From positions 682,001 through 746,000 of the forward strand of contig OX638344.1 in assembly GCA_951813555.1 (NCBI GenBank): a stretch of 64,000 nucleotides of DNA, written 5' to 3'. This DNA is from an uncultured Acidimicrobiales bacterium. Lineage in GTDB: Bacteria > Actinomycetota > Acidimicrobiia > Acidimicrobiales > Bin134. Positions 34,581 to 43,398 of this stretch are shown here, piece after piece (within the stretch, counting starts at the first letter, position 1; each line of letters begins with the position of its first letter). The position numbers and the translations under genes are program-made. The notes below the pieces were generated by a model, which searched no databases, was not told where the DNA came from, and was given only the letters and a program-made list of their open reading frames with translations.

Positions 34581-34844
34581 GTGAACCGGCTGTGGTCGCG
34601 CCCCTGGTTCTTCCCTGGATTGGGTGCGTTCTTGTATTTGACCGGGATGAACGACGAGCTGCTGCACCTGGTGGGAAGCTGGTGGCTGGATATCGGGCGC
34701 TGGGGGCAGACTGCTGCGGTCCTCGCGCTGCTCGCGCTGGTGGCCTATTTCACACTGGACAAGCTCAACCAGCGGCGCTCGGCCTATCGCTCGGCAATCC
34801 GAGCCGCCGACGTCACTCGTCTTCCAACCCCGCAATCCCCATGA
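34581..34844 (+). CDS. Small membrane protein before the BCAA-type transporter
   Basis: An 87-residue protein if started at the GTG at 34581 (VNRLWSRPWFFPG); the frame is open further upstream but no better start is seen. It has two hydrophobic segments (FFPGLGAFLYLTG and AAVLALLALVAYFTL) and a basic C-terminal tail. I recognise no family. It lies 13 nt before the binding-protein start in the same direction, so it may be a small accessory subunit of that transporter. Confidence 0.55.
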   Translation: MNRLWSRPWFFPGLGAFLYLTGMNDELLHLVGSWWLDIGRWGQTAAVLALLALVAYFTLDKLNQRRSAYRSAIRAADVTRLPTPQSP

Positions 34845-34857
34845 CGAGGTGTGCCCC

Positions 34858-36306
34858 ATGAATATGACCGCCAACCGCCGCTCTCGTTCCGTGCGGCTCC
34901 GGACGTTTGGACTGCTGTTGATCGCGGTACTGGTCGCAGCGGCTTGCTCGCAGGCCCAAGATGAGCAGGAGCCAGCCGCTCCGGTCGCAACCGCGACGGC
35001 GGCCGCCGAACCAGAACCACCCGGCACGGAGTCCGGTGACCCCGATGGCGAGCCGCCTGAAGCTCCCGCTGGCACCGAGGATCCCGGCGGCTTGGTGCCC
35101 ATGGGGCCGGATACCCCCGGCGTTGCCGACGACACGATCACCATCTCGTTCATCATCACCGACACCTCCGCGGTTGCCGCGGCGTTCGGCTGGGAGACCC
35201 CGGACGAAGGCGACCGCGAGGCGCAAGTTGCCGCACTCGTGGATCATTTCAACGCCCAGGGTGGAATCGCGGGTCGCCAGATCGAAGCCAAGGTCACGGT
35301 GTTCAACGCCATCACCGACGGTCCGGTGGCCGAAGAGGCGCTGTGCAACGCCATCACCCAAGACGACAAGGCATTTGCGGTGGTGATGACCGGCCAATTC
35401 CAGGAGAACGCCCGACCCTGTTATCGCAACGCCAATACCCTCATGTTCGACGCCACGCTGTATCCCGTGGACAACGCGGGATTCGCCGATTTGGCCCCGT
35501 ACTACTGGTCGCCGCTGCTTCCCTCCTACGACGACCTGGTGGGCGGCCTCGCCGATGCGCTTATCGAGGAGGGTTGGTTCGACGGAGCCACATTGGGAAT
35601 CATCGCCATCGACTCCGAGCTGAGCCAACGGGTTTACGACGAGCAGTTCGCCCCCCGGCTCACCGCCGCCGGAGTGGAGGTGGCCTCGTACAACACCATC
35701 GATCCCACCGACGGCACATCGTTCAACAACGACCAGCTTCAGGCCATCATCAACTTCAAAGAGGCGGGGGTGGACAAGGTGGTGGCCATCGGCGGCTCCC
35801 GATTGGTGTCGTGGTTCATCGACACCAGCATCACCCAGAACTTCGCGCCCGCCTATGCCGTGACCAGCTACGACGCTCCCGAGTTCAACGTGTTCAACTA
35901 CCCCGAGATGATGATCGACGCCAGCGGTATCAGCGTTCTGCCCGGCTACGACGTCGAAGACGCCCAGTACTCCTTCCCCGCAACTCCGGCTGAACAGGAG
36001 TGTGTCGACATCTTCGCTGCCGCGGGGCAGGAGTTCTCCGAGCGGGCCAACATCCGCACCGGGCTCATGTTCTGCGACGTGCTCCGCCTGCTGACTGCTG
36101 CTGGTCCGCACATGGCCGAGGTAAGCGCTCAGGGGGTCAGCGAGGCGATGTGGCAGTTGGCCGACAGTTTCCAGCCCGCATCGGTCTACGGAGTCGAGTT
36201 CAGCGAGGGCAGCTTTGCCGGCGGAGATATGTATCGGGCCTTCCGGTTCGACACCGATTGCCAGTGCATGGCGATCACCGGCGAAGCGGCTGACTTCGAC
36301 GAGTGA
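34858..36306 (+). CDS. Branched-chain-amino-acid-type ABC transporter binding lipoprotein
   Basis: A 482-residue type I periplasmic-binding protein (LivJ/amide family). A lipobox (LIAVLVAAACSQ, Cys about 26) is followed by an acidic Pro/Glu linker of about 60 residues, then the two-lobed domain (VAALVDHFNAQGGIAGR is the family hallmark). The ATG at 34858 has GAGG 8 nt upstream; an in-frame GTG at 34849 is less likely. In this context substrates can be amino acids, amides or organic acids. The permease and ATPase parts follow directly. Confidence 0.88.
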   Translation: MNMTANRRSRSVRLRTFGLLLIAVLVAAACSQAQDEQEPAAPVATATAAAEPEPPGTESGDPDGEPPEAPAGTEDPGGLVPMGPDTPGVADDTITISFIITDTSAVAAAFGWETPDEGDREAQVAALVDHFNAQGGIAGRQIEAKVTVFNAITDGPVAEEALCNAITQDDKAFAVVMTGQFQENARPCYRNANTLMFDATLYPVDNAGFADLAPYYWSPLLPSYDDLVGGLADALIEEGWFDGATLGIIAIDSELSQRVYDEQFAPRLTAAGVEVASYNTIDPTDGTSFNNDQLQAIINFKEAGVDKVVAIGGSRLVSWFIDTSITQNFAPAYAVTSYDAPEFNVFNYPEMMIDASGISVLPGYDVEDAQYSFPATPAEQECVDIFAAAGQEFSERANIRTGLMFCDVLRLLTAAGPHMAEVSAQGVSEAMWQLADSFQPASVYGVEFSEGSFAGGDMYRAFRFDTDCQCMAITGEAADFDE

Positions 36307-36315
36307 TCGGCCGCC

Positions 36316-38319
36316 ATGGACAACGAGCCTGAGGGGCGCCCAGGCAACCCTAGGTTTTTGGCTGCCGCCTCCTGGCAGGGAGCGGCTTTGGCTTCGCCGC
36401 TGCCGGTGCTGCTGTTCCAGCGACAGGAGATCGCCGAGCGACTCAACCGGCTGGGGGCGATCACCGGCGAGACCGCGCTGCTGGGCGCAGTCGCCGTGGT
36501 GGCCGTGCTGGCCGTTCCCCGGCTGCGCAACAAGCTGCCTGCGGGCATAACGCTGCTGCTCGGGGGGTTGGTGGCCGCGATCGGCCTGGGACTGATGGCC
36601 TGGACAGTCGAGTTGGCCCTGTTCACCATCGGCGGAGTACTGCTGGCGCTCGGCGCGGCCCCTGGTATGGGAACCCACCGATTGCTGCTGGCCACCGATA
36701 CTCGTCCCGCCGACCGATTCCGCACGCTGTCGTGGTACTGGGCCGCGGTGGCCGTCGGCGCGTCGTGGCCTCTGTTGGTCCGCATCTTCACCCCGGTGGC
36801 CTACGAAACGGTGCTGTGGGCCAGCGCAGCGCTCATGCTGGTCGGAGCCGTTGTGGTTGGGCGTCACGCATTGGTCCACGACGAGGACCACGAGGTAGAA
36901 GTGACCGTCGCCCGCACCGACGTTCCCTGGGCCCGCCGGTCGTACGGTGCTGCCTTCGCGGTCGGCGCAGTGGTGATCGGCGGCGCCGACGCCGCCCAGT
37001 CGCTTCTGCTGGGAGAGTGGCAGCGCAGTGCCGCCCAGAACGCCGCGGTGCTGGCCGCAGGGGCCGGAGGGGCCGCGCTTATGAGCCTATTCGGTCCGTG
37101 GTACCACCGGCTGCACCGGCTCACCGGCAGTCGCCGGGCTGACGCCGTCGGAACCCAGCTGCTGGTTGCCGGCCTCTTGGTGTTCTTGGGAGGGGTCTCG
37201 TTCACCTACATCGGCCTGGTGGTGTGCTGGTTGGCCGCGGGCGGTGCCATTGCCATGGCGGCGGCCGGTCTGGATGCCGCAGTATTCCCGGCGCTGGCCC
37301 CCGAAGTGCGCCGATCAGCAGCCGCACGCCAAGTGCTTTACGCGGGCCTGGGCGGCCTGGCTGCGTCGCTGGTCAACGCCTGGGTCATCGGGGAATGGTC
37401 GGATCAGTGGAAGATCGGGTGGCTCGGGTTGGTGCTGATGGGCACGGGATGGGCGACGCGCCGGTTCGCGACCCCTGCTCGCGACGCCGAAACCGCGGTG
37501 GCCGTCGCACAGGCCACCACCGTGCCCCGCAGGGTTTATGGCCTCGCCGACCAACCGCCCCTGCTGTCGGTGGAGCAGGTGTCGGTGGCCTATGGATCGG
37601 TGCAGGTGCTGTTCGATGTTGACCTCGCGGTAGAAGAGGGCGCAGTGGTGGCTCTTTTGGGCACCAATGGTGCGGGCAAGACCACGCTTCTGCGAGCGAT
37701 CTCCGGGCTTGAGCCGACGATCGGCGGGCGGGTGTTGTACGCCGGGCTGGACATCACCAAGACCCGCCCCACCTGGCGAGTCGGCATGGGACTGCATCAG
37801 ATCGTGGGAGGCGAGGCCGTTGTCGGCCCCCTCACCGTGGCCGACAACCTCCGCCTCTTTGGCCACGAGGTCGACCGATCCCGCCGCGACCAGGGCATCG
37901 CCGACGCCTACGAGCTGTTCCCCCGCTTGGCCGAGCGGTCGAACCAGAGGGCGGCCACCCTGTCGGGCGGTGAGAAGCAGATGCTTTCTTTGGCCAAGGC
38001 CATCATCATGCCTCCCCGCCTGCTGCTCATCGACGAGTTCTCTTTGGGCCTGGCCCCGACAGTGATCGCCGACCTTCTCCCGGTGGTTCGCCGCATCGCT
38101 GATCAGGGCGCGGCGGTGCTGCTGGTGGAGCAGTCAGTGAACATCGCATTGTCGGTCGCCGACCACGCCTATGTCATGGAAAAGGGCGAGATCGGCTATT
38201 CCGGTCCCGCTGGGCAGCTTCGGGCCCGACCCGACCTGTTGCAGGCCGCCTATCTCGAGGGTTTGGCCCAAGCCCTGCGCGGCGACGAAGGGCGCGTGAT
38301 GGGGCCGGAGGCGCACTGA
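36316..38319 (+). CDS. MFS-like membrane domain fused to LivF-type ATPase
   Basis: A 667-residue fusion. Residues about 1-395 are a multi-helix membrane region with major-facilitator character (repeated helices, loops such as GMGTHRLLLATDTRPADRF). Residues about 415-667 are a complete LivF-type ATPase: Walker A GTNGAGKTT, signature LSGGEKQMLSLAKAI, Walker B LLLIDEFSLGLAP, and the switch region LLVEQSVNIAL. The membrane part does not resemble LivH or LivM, so its role in the importer is unclear. Its end overlaps the next ATG by one base, and it follows the binding-protein gene by 9 nt. Confidence 0.88.
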   Translation: MDNEPEGRPGNPRFLAAASWQGAALASPLPVLLFQRQEIAERLNRLGAITGETALLGAVAVVAVLAVPRLRNKLPAGITLLLGGLVAAIGLGLMAWTVELALFTIGGVLLALGAAPGMGTHRLLLATDTRPADRFRTLSWYWAAVAVGASWPLLVRIFTPVAYETVLWASAALMLVGAVVVGRHALVHDEDHEVEVTVARTDVPWARRSYGAAFAVGAVVIGGADAAQSLLLGEWQRSAAQNAAVLAAGAGGAALMSLFGPWYHRLHRLTGSRRADAVGTQLLVAGLLVFLGGVSFTYIGLVVCWLAAGGAIAMAAAGLDAAVFPALAPEVRRSAAARQVLYAGLGGLAASLVNAWVIGEWSDQWKIGWLGLVLMGTGWATRRFATPARDAETAVAVAQATTVPRRVYGLADQPPLLSVEQVSVAYGSVQVLFDVDLAVEEGAVVALLGTNGAGKTTLLRAISGLEPTIGGRVLYAGLDITKTRPTWRVGMGLHQIVGGEAVVGPLTVADNLRLFGHEVDRSRRDQGIADAYELFPRLAERSNQRAATLSGGEKQMLSLAKAIIMPPRLLLIDEFSLGLAPTVIADLLPVVRRIADQGAAVLLVEQSVNIALSVADHAYVMEKGEIGYSGPAGQLRARPDLLQAAYLEGLAQALRGDEGRVMGPEAH

Positions 38320-41078
38320 TGGGCACCTTCGACATTTCCGGCCCGCTTCTGCTGCTGGGAACGATCTTCGGCTTGGGCTACGCCCTGTTGGGCATCGGCT
38401 TGGTCTTGGCCTTTCGCTCCAGCGGGTTTATCAACTTCGCCCACGGCTCCATCGGCCTGGTGGCCGCATCAATGATGTCCGTGGTGGTCAAGGACTATGG
38501 AGTGCCCTATTGGGTGGGCTTTATCGGGGCGCTCATCGTGGCCGCGCTGATCGCCGCCGGCATCGAGGCCTTCGTGGTTCGCAAGCTGGCTGCCGCTCCC
38601 AAAGTGCTGTCGATGGTGGCCACCCTCGGGGCAGCCGAGGCTTTGCTGCTGTTGGCGCTGTCTTTCTCCAGGGGTGGTTTGGGCGGGGGGAGCTTCCCCC
38701 AACCGCCGGGATTCCCCCAATTCGACCTCACCGTTTTCGTGTCGCCATCGGCAACCGCGCTGTTGTGCCTGTCACCGGTGGTGGTCGGCGGGCTCTACTT
38801 GTTCCTCCAGAGGAGCCGGTTCGGCCTCGCTATTCGGGGGGCGGCCGCCAACCCCGATTCGGCCACCTTGGCCGGGATCGACCCCCGCCACATGGCCATG
38901 TTGTCGTGGGCGCTGGCCGGGGGCATCGCGGCCTTCGCCGCCATGCTCATCATCCCGAACCAGTCGACGGTCACCCCCGATGCCCTCGGTCCCGACTTCA
39001 TCATCCGCGGCCTCGCGGTCGCCGCGCTGGCCCGCTTCGCCAACCTGCCTGTGGCGCTCATTGCCGGCCTGGGCATTGGCCTGATCGAACAGATCTTGGC
39101 GTCCAACCCCGAGACCACCGGTTGGTTCGAGGTGGCTCTGTTCGTGCTCATCTTGATCGGAGTGGCCCTGCAAGTGCGCGTCGGCCGGGAGCAAACCGAG
39201 CGGTGGTCCAGCCTGGCCCCCAGCCGGCGACTGCCCGACTCCTACCGCGACGTGTGGCTGATCCGGAACTTGGGCTGGGTCGCCGGCGGTGCAGCCGCGG
39301 TGGCCGCGGCCCTGGTTCCCCTGGGGATGAGCAACCGGTCGGCCTTTGTGCTGTCCACCATCGTGGCCTTCGCCACCATCGGCATCTCAGTGAGCTTTCT
39401 GACCGGCCTGGCCGGCCAACTTTCACTGGGTCAAGTGGCCTTTGCCGCCATCGGCGCCGTGGCCGGGGTACGGGTGGCCACCGACACCGGCAGCCTGGTG
39501 CTGGGGCTGTTGTGCGGCGGCGCGGTGGGCGCGGCGGTGTCGGCTGCGGTCGGACTTCCCGCGTTGCGGGTGCGGGGCCTGCTGCTGGCCATCGCCACGC
39601 TGGCCTTCGCCCTGGCTACCTTCAGCTGGTTGCTTCGCCAAGACTGGGCGTTCGGCACCGGCTTGTCGTCGCGCCCGGCCAGCGTGTTCGGCATCGATCT
39701 CAACACCTCGAGAGGGTTCTACTTCGTGGCGCTAGCGGTGTTCGCCGGCATTCTGACCACCGCCAGCGTGCTGCGCCGATCCTCGTTCGGGCACTCGCTG
39801 GTGGCGGTTCGCGACAACGAAGCCGCGGCTCGGGTATTGCAGATCGCCCCTCGGCGCCTGCTGTTGCAGGCCTATGCCTTCGCCGGATTCGTGGCCGGCG
39901 TGGGCGGTGTGATCCTGGCGATGAGCAACACGTTCGTCACGCGAAGCATCTTCACCCCCAGCGACAGCATCAACGTGGTCTCCTTGGCGGTCATCGGCGG
40001 ATTGTCGGAGCTGACCGGCCCTCTGTTCGGCGCGGCCTATCTCATCGGTGTCCGCGAGTTCTTCGACCTCGAACTGTCGGCCCTCGCCGGATTGAATGCC
40101 GCGTGGTTGATCTTGATCTTGGAGCAGCCTCGGGGATTTCACGGACTGTTGGCCTCCACCCGGAGCAACCTCATTGATCAGATAGCCCGACTGCGGGGAA
40201 TCGATCCGGCCCAAGCTCGAACCGAGCGGTCGGACTATGAGACTGGCGCGGCATCAGTGGCAACCGAGGGTTCGACTCAGGCCACGAGCTCCGGGGAGGT
40301 GCTGCTGGAGGTGAGGGGCCTTACCAGGAGTTTCGGGGACTTGGTGGCGGTGGACGATGTGTCGTTCAGGGTGGAAGAGGGCGAGACCCTCGGGCTCATC
40401 GGGCCTAACGGCGCGGGAAAAACGACACTGTTCGAGCTGATCAGCGGTTATCTGCGTCCTCAAGCGGGCACGGTTTTCTTCGACAGCGCCGACATCACCC
40501 GATTACCGCCCGAAGCCCGCAGTCGCCAAGGGCTGGTGCGCTCCTTCCAAAACGCCTCGCTGTTTCCCACCATGACCCCTCGCGACATCATTTTCCTGGC
40601 CAATAAGCGGGCGCTCCATCATGGATTCGTGATCGGCGGCTCACGCACCGAGCGCCTGGTCGAAGACCAAACCGCCGAGACACTGGCCATGTTCGGCCTG
40701 GGCAACCTGGCTGATCAGCCGGTCAGCCTGCTTTCCACTGGCACCCGCCGACTGGTGGAATTGGCCGCCAATGTGGCCCTGCGCCCCCGATTGCTGCTCA
40801 TGGACGAGCCTTCGGCCGGCATCGCCCAAGCCGAGACGGAGGCGCTGGGGGCGGTGATCAACCAGATCCGCCACGCCCACGGCATCACCCTGGTGGTGAT
40901 CGAGCACGACATGCCGCTGTTGACCTCCGTCTGCAACCGCCTGATCGCCCTCGAGGTGGGGGCGGTGATCGCTGAAGGCACGCCGGCCGAAGTGCAGGCC
41001 GATCCTGCGGTGGTTCAGAGCTACCTGGGGGAAGACCCGTCCGCAATCGCTCGGAGCGGCTCCATTACGCCCCCTTGA
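38319..41078 (+). CDS. LivH-LivM-LivG triple fusion (BCAA-type ABC importer)
   Basis: A 919-residue polypeptide joining three normally separate subunits. About 1-285 is a LivH-type permease (FINFAHGSIGLVAASMM is the family mark). About 320-620 is a LivM-type permease (GQLSLGQVAFAAIGAVAG). About 655-919 is a LivG-type ATPase with Walker A GPNGAGKTT, a divergent signature LSTGTRRLVELAANVA, and Walker B LLLMDEPSAGI. With the preceding MFS-LivF fusion and the binding protein, a whole importer is built from three gene products. The gene order SBP, LivF, LivHMG supports joint expression. Confidence 0.92.
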   Translation: MGTFDISGPLLLLGTIFGLGYALLGIGLVLAFRSSGFINFAHGSIGLVAASMMSVVVKDYGVPYWVGFIGALIVAALIAAGIEAFVVRKLAAAPKVLSMVATLGAAEALLLLALSFSRGGLGGGSFPQPPGFPQFDLTVFVSPSATALLCLSPVVVGGLYLFLQRSRFGLAIRGAAANPDSATLAGIDPRHMAMLSWALAGGIAAFAAMLIIPNQSTVTPDALGPDFIIRGLAVAALARFANLPVALIAGLGIGLIEQILASNPETTGWFEVALFVLILIGVALQVRVGREQTERWSSLAPSRRLPDSYRDVWLIRNLGWVAGGAAAVAAALVPLGMSNRSAFVLSTIVAFATIGISVSFLTGLAGQLSLGQVAFAAIGAVAGVRVATDTGSLVLGLLCGGAVGAAVSAAVGLPALRVRGLLLAIATLAFALATFSWLLRQDWAFGTGLSSRPASVFGIDLNTSRGFYFVALAVFAGILTTASVLRRSSFGHSLVAVRDNEAAARVLQIAPRRLLLQAYAFAGFVAGVGGVILAMSNTFVTRSIFTPSDSINVVSLAVIGGLSELTGPLFGAAYLIGVREFFDLELSALAGLNAAWLILILEQPRGFHGLLASTRSNLIDQIARLRGIDPAQARTERSDYETGAASVATEGSTQATSSGEVLLEVRGLTRSFGDLVAVDDVSFRVEEGETLGLIGPNGAGKTTLFELISGYLRPQAGTVFFDSADITRLPPEARSRQGLVRSFQNASLFPTMTPRDIIFLANKRALHHGFVIGGSRTERLVEDQTAETLAMFGLGNLADQPVSLLSTGTRRLVELAANVALRPRLLLMDEPSAGIAQAETEALGAVINQIRHAHGITLVVIEHDMPLLTSVCNRLIALEVGAVIAEGTPAEVQADPAVVQSYLGEDPSAIARSGSITPP

Positions 41079-41090
41079 TGCCCGGCTCGA

Positions 41091-41897
41091 TCATGCTCCT
41101 TCGATATCGGCGAAAAGATCGCGCCTGCGGAACGAAGCGGTCATGAACCGAGCGAACGCCTTGCGACGGGTCAGCCACACTACTCGGCCTCCCGACTTGT
41201 CGGTGGCCAGAACGTGGTCGGCCAGCCAGGGGGTGACCGTGTGGACGTGGTCGCCCAGGATGTTGAAGATCTTCTTGGACTTCTCCCACTGCTCAGACGT
41301 GAGGTCGTAGTCGCCGGTGAGCAGGTCGGTCACCACGATGCCCGGTGATACTGTGCAGATCTGCACCGGGGTGTCGGAAGTGTCTTTACGCAGGGCCTTT
41401 TGCAGGTAGCGCACCGCTCGCTTGGTGGCCCCGTAGGCCGCCATTCCGGGCTGAGTGGCCCCGTCGGATCCGAATCCCTCGGTGTTCCAGACTTGGCCGT
41501 GACCCTGGCGCACCATGTTGGCGATGGCCGTCTTGCTGGCCAGAAGGGTGCCGGTGAGGTTGGTGTTGACCAGCGCATCCAAGTCTCCGTCCTGCTGTTC
41601 CCACAACGGCTGACGGGCAATGCTGATTCCCGCGTTGTTGATCCACACGTCAACGCCACCAAAAGCGGCGGCGGCGTGATCCCACAGTTCTTGGAGTTGC
41701 TCGGGGTCGGTGATGTCGCACGAGGTACCGCACACCTTGGCCTCGCCGTAGTACTGGCCCAATTCGGCCACAACCTCATCAACCCGGGCAGCCGAACGGC
41801 CGCTGACCGCCACCTGACAGCGACGTTTGAGGAACTCCCGGGCCAACCCGTTGCCGATACCCCTGGTGCTACCGGTAATGACAATGCGCTTGGTCAC
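41091..41897 (-). CDS. SDR oxidoreductase resembling chlorophyll b reductase (NOL/NYC1)
   Basis: A 268-residue short-chain dehydrogenase. The cofactor motif is ITGSTRGIGNGLAREFLK, the structural motif is WINNAG, and the catalytic Tyr-Lys is in AAYGATKR. From memory, the segments GSTRGIG-LAREFLK, GTSCDITD, DVWINNAG, TEGFGSDGATQP and SPGIVVTDLL follow plant chlorophyll(ide) b reductase NOL/NYC1 more closely than ordinary SDRs, including Glu-Gly-Phe-Gly in place of the usual catalytic Ser segment. The likely reaction is reduction of a ring formyl group with NAD(P)H. It starts 19 nt after the hydrolase gene on the same strand. A general SDR role cannot be excluded. Confidence 0.82.
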   Translation of the reverse strand: MTKRIVITGSTRGIGNGLAREFLKRRCQVAVSGRSAARVDEVVAELGQYYGEAKVCGTSCDITDPEQLQELWDHAAAAFGGVDVWINNAGISIARQPLWEQQDGDLDALVNTNLTGTLLASKTAIANMVRQGHGQVWNTEGFGSDGATQPGMAAYGATKRAVRYLQKALRKDTSDTPVQICTVSPGIVVTDLLTGDYDLTSEQWEKSKKIFNILGDHVHTVTPWLADHVLATDKSGGRVVWLTRRKAFARFMTASFRRRDLFADIEGA

Positions 41898-41916
41898 TTG
41901 ATGTCCCTCCCGGCGC

Positions 41917-42873
41917 TCAGCGTCGTTCCCAGTGGCCGATCAACCGGTGTTCGACCAGCCGTTCCAGGCTAGTGGCGGGCGGTCGGCCCAGGCTGGCGGC
42001 AATGAATGCGGAGATGAGATCGCTGAGCAGTTCCCGGATAAGCGGATCTGTGTTCGTCGGATCGGGATCGAGGAAGGAGCGGCCGCTAGTGGTGTCTACG
42101 GGCCAGCCGATGGCGAAGTGGCCGGCATCGGCCAACTCGACCAGCCATGAATCCCCTTGGCGGCGGTCGATGGCCTCTTCGAAAGTCCGGCGAACGGGGT
42201 CGTGGCCGCCTTCCTCGCCTCGATAGCGGTCTCGGCTGGCCGCGATCACTCCGTCGTCGGCCCCGCTGAGCATCATCACCGGCACTTCTCCCGGTACGGC
42301 GACCACCGCGGCCTCTCCGTGCCCGAGGGAAGTGGCGACCATGGTGTGGGCGGCATAGCAGAACACCGCCTGCAACCCCGGCACCCACCGCGGGTCGCTG
42401 TTGTGCAGCGCCACCGTGCCGCCCGCCGAATGACCGCCGACCACCACTCGGGCCAGATCCACCAGCCCGGCCACAGGGCTGTCGTCGTCGGCCAGCTCAG
42501 CCAGACCACACAGCAATGGGCCGAGGGCAGTGGCCGATGACCGGGTGCCGATGGTGTCGGGGGCCAATGCGGCCAGGTCGATTCCGGGGGTGATCCCGTG
42601 GCCCGCCGGCCCCAGCGAACCGATGGCCGCATAGGTCACCACGCACAGCCCGTCGGTCACCAGCCTCTGGGCCAGCCATCGGTAGCAATCCGGAGCCACA
42701 TTGATACCCGGCATGATGACAACCACCGGCCACGGGGCATTGGTGTCGGCGGCCGGAACCTGACCAGTCAAGCGGGCTTCTTCCAGCCGCTGATCGTCAC
42801 CGGGGTAGTAGAGCGTGGCCAGTGCGGCATCCCCCTGGGCGTCAAAGGAGAAGTGCAGCCCTCGGACGATCAT
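41917..42873 (-). CDS. Alpha/beta hydrolase of dienelactone/chlorophyllase-like type
   Basis: A 318-residue serine hydrolase from the ATG at 42873 (CGGAG is 7 nt upstream). The nucleophile elbow is VVGGHSAGGTVAL, the acid is probably the Asp in MLSGADDGVI, and the His is in ADAGHFAIGWP. The early strand VVIMPGINVAPDCYRWLAQRL matches chlorophyllase and dienelactone-hydrolase-like families. In the setting of an NOL-like reductase and RCCR-like genes, removal of a phytyl or methyl ester is a fair hypothesis. Operator site c lies directly upstream, between this gene and the divergent operon at 42943. Confidence 0.8.
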   Translation of the reverse strand: MIVRGLHFSFDAQGDAALATLYYPGDDQRLEEARLTGQVPAADTNAPWPVVVIMPGINVAPDCYRWLAQRLVTDGLCVVTYAAIGSLGPAGHGITPGIDLAALAPDTIGTRSSATALGPLLCGLAELADDDSPVAGLVDLARVVVGGHSAGGTVALHNSDPRWVPGLQAVFCYAAHTMVATSLGHGEAAVVAVPGEVPVMMLSGADDGVIAASRDRYRGEEGGHDPVRRTFEEAIDRRQGDSWLVELADAGHFAIGWPVDTTSGRSFLDPDPTNTDPLIRELLSDLISAFIAASLGRPPATSLERLVEHRLIGHWERR

Positions 42874-42884
42874 TGTCACAACTC

Positions 42885-42911
42885 CGTTCCGCTCAGAGGA
42901 ACACGGTTTCA
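42885..42911 (+). promoter_or_regulatory. Composite IclR-type operator, site c
   Basis: CGTTCC (42885-42890), 7 nt, GGAACA (42898-42903), 2 nt, GTTTCA (42906-42911). It sits in the 69-nt gap between two divergent operons and could control both. A possible -10 box TACGAT (42930-42935) lies downstream for the plus-strand operon, whose GTG start follows so closely that the message may be leaderless. Confidence 0.72.
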
Positions 42912-42942
42912 TCCACTGCTAGCACACTCTACGATTCTGTGG

Positions 42943-43398
42943 GTGAGCGATACCAGAAACTACGGTCCGGCCTCACCTCGGCCGTATCAGTGCTTTATGG
43001 GCCACTGGGAGGGGTTGTGCAAGAGCTTCACCCCCCACGGCGATTTCCTTGAATCCAGCGCGGTGCACATGGACGTGTACTGGCTCGACGACAACACCTG
43101 GCACCTCCACGAGCATTTTGAGAACCTCTACGGCGTGGGCGAGACCATCTTCGACACCCCGATCCAGGTCGACGGCAAACGGTGCTTTGCCGACAGCGAC
43201 CAGCTCAGCCTCGAGGGCGCCGAGCTCACCCCCTACAACTACGTGTTCACCATCGACAGTCGGGTGAGCAACAACATCGTCTACAACAACCACTACTTCT
43301 TGGACCCGGACACCCGGCGCATCATCACCCACAAGGTGCGCGACGGCGCCACCAGCCTTTTCCAGATTCAAGACTTCACCCGGGTGCAGAGGCCATGA
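42943..43398 (+). CDS. Small calycin-like (DUF3598-like) protein, unknown function
   Basis: A 151-residue protein from the GTG at 42943. The start PYQCFMGHWEGLCKSFTPHG and the following beta-strand pattern (HMDVYWLDDNTWHLHEHFEN, PYNYVFTIDS) look like the first half of cyanobacterial DUF3598 proteins, which have a calycin (lipocalin-like) barrel. Calycins commonly bind hydrophobic or tetrapyrrole ligands. It is first in a four-gene operon whose members overlap by 4 nt, behind operator site c. A binding or carrier role is inference from fold and neighbours. Confidence 0.72.
   Translation: MSDTRNYGPASPRPYQCFMGHWEGLCKSFTPHGDFLESSAVHMDVYWLDDNTWHLHEHFENLYGVGETIFDTPIQVDGKRCFADSDQLSLEGAELTPYNYVFTIDSRVSNNIVYNNHYFLDPDTRRIITHKVRDGATSLFQIQDFTRVQRP

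Noticed and set aside
34813..36891. A 692-codon minus-strand frame opposite the binding-protein and fusion-ATPase genes
   Set aside because: Its composition (Gly, His, Gln, Arg-rich, no motifs) is that of a shadow frame, and the plus strand has clear transporter proteins.
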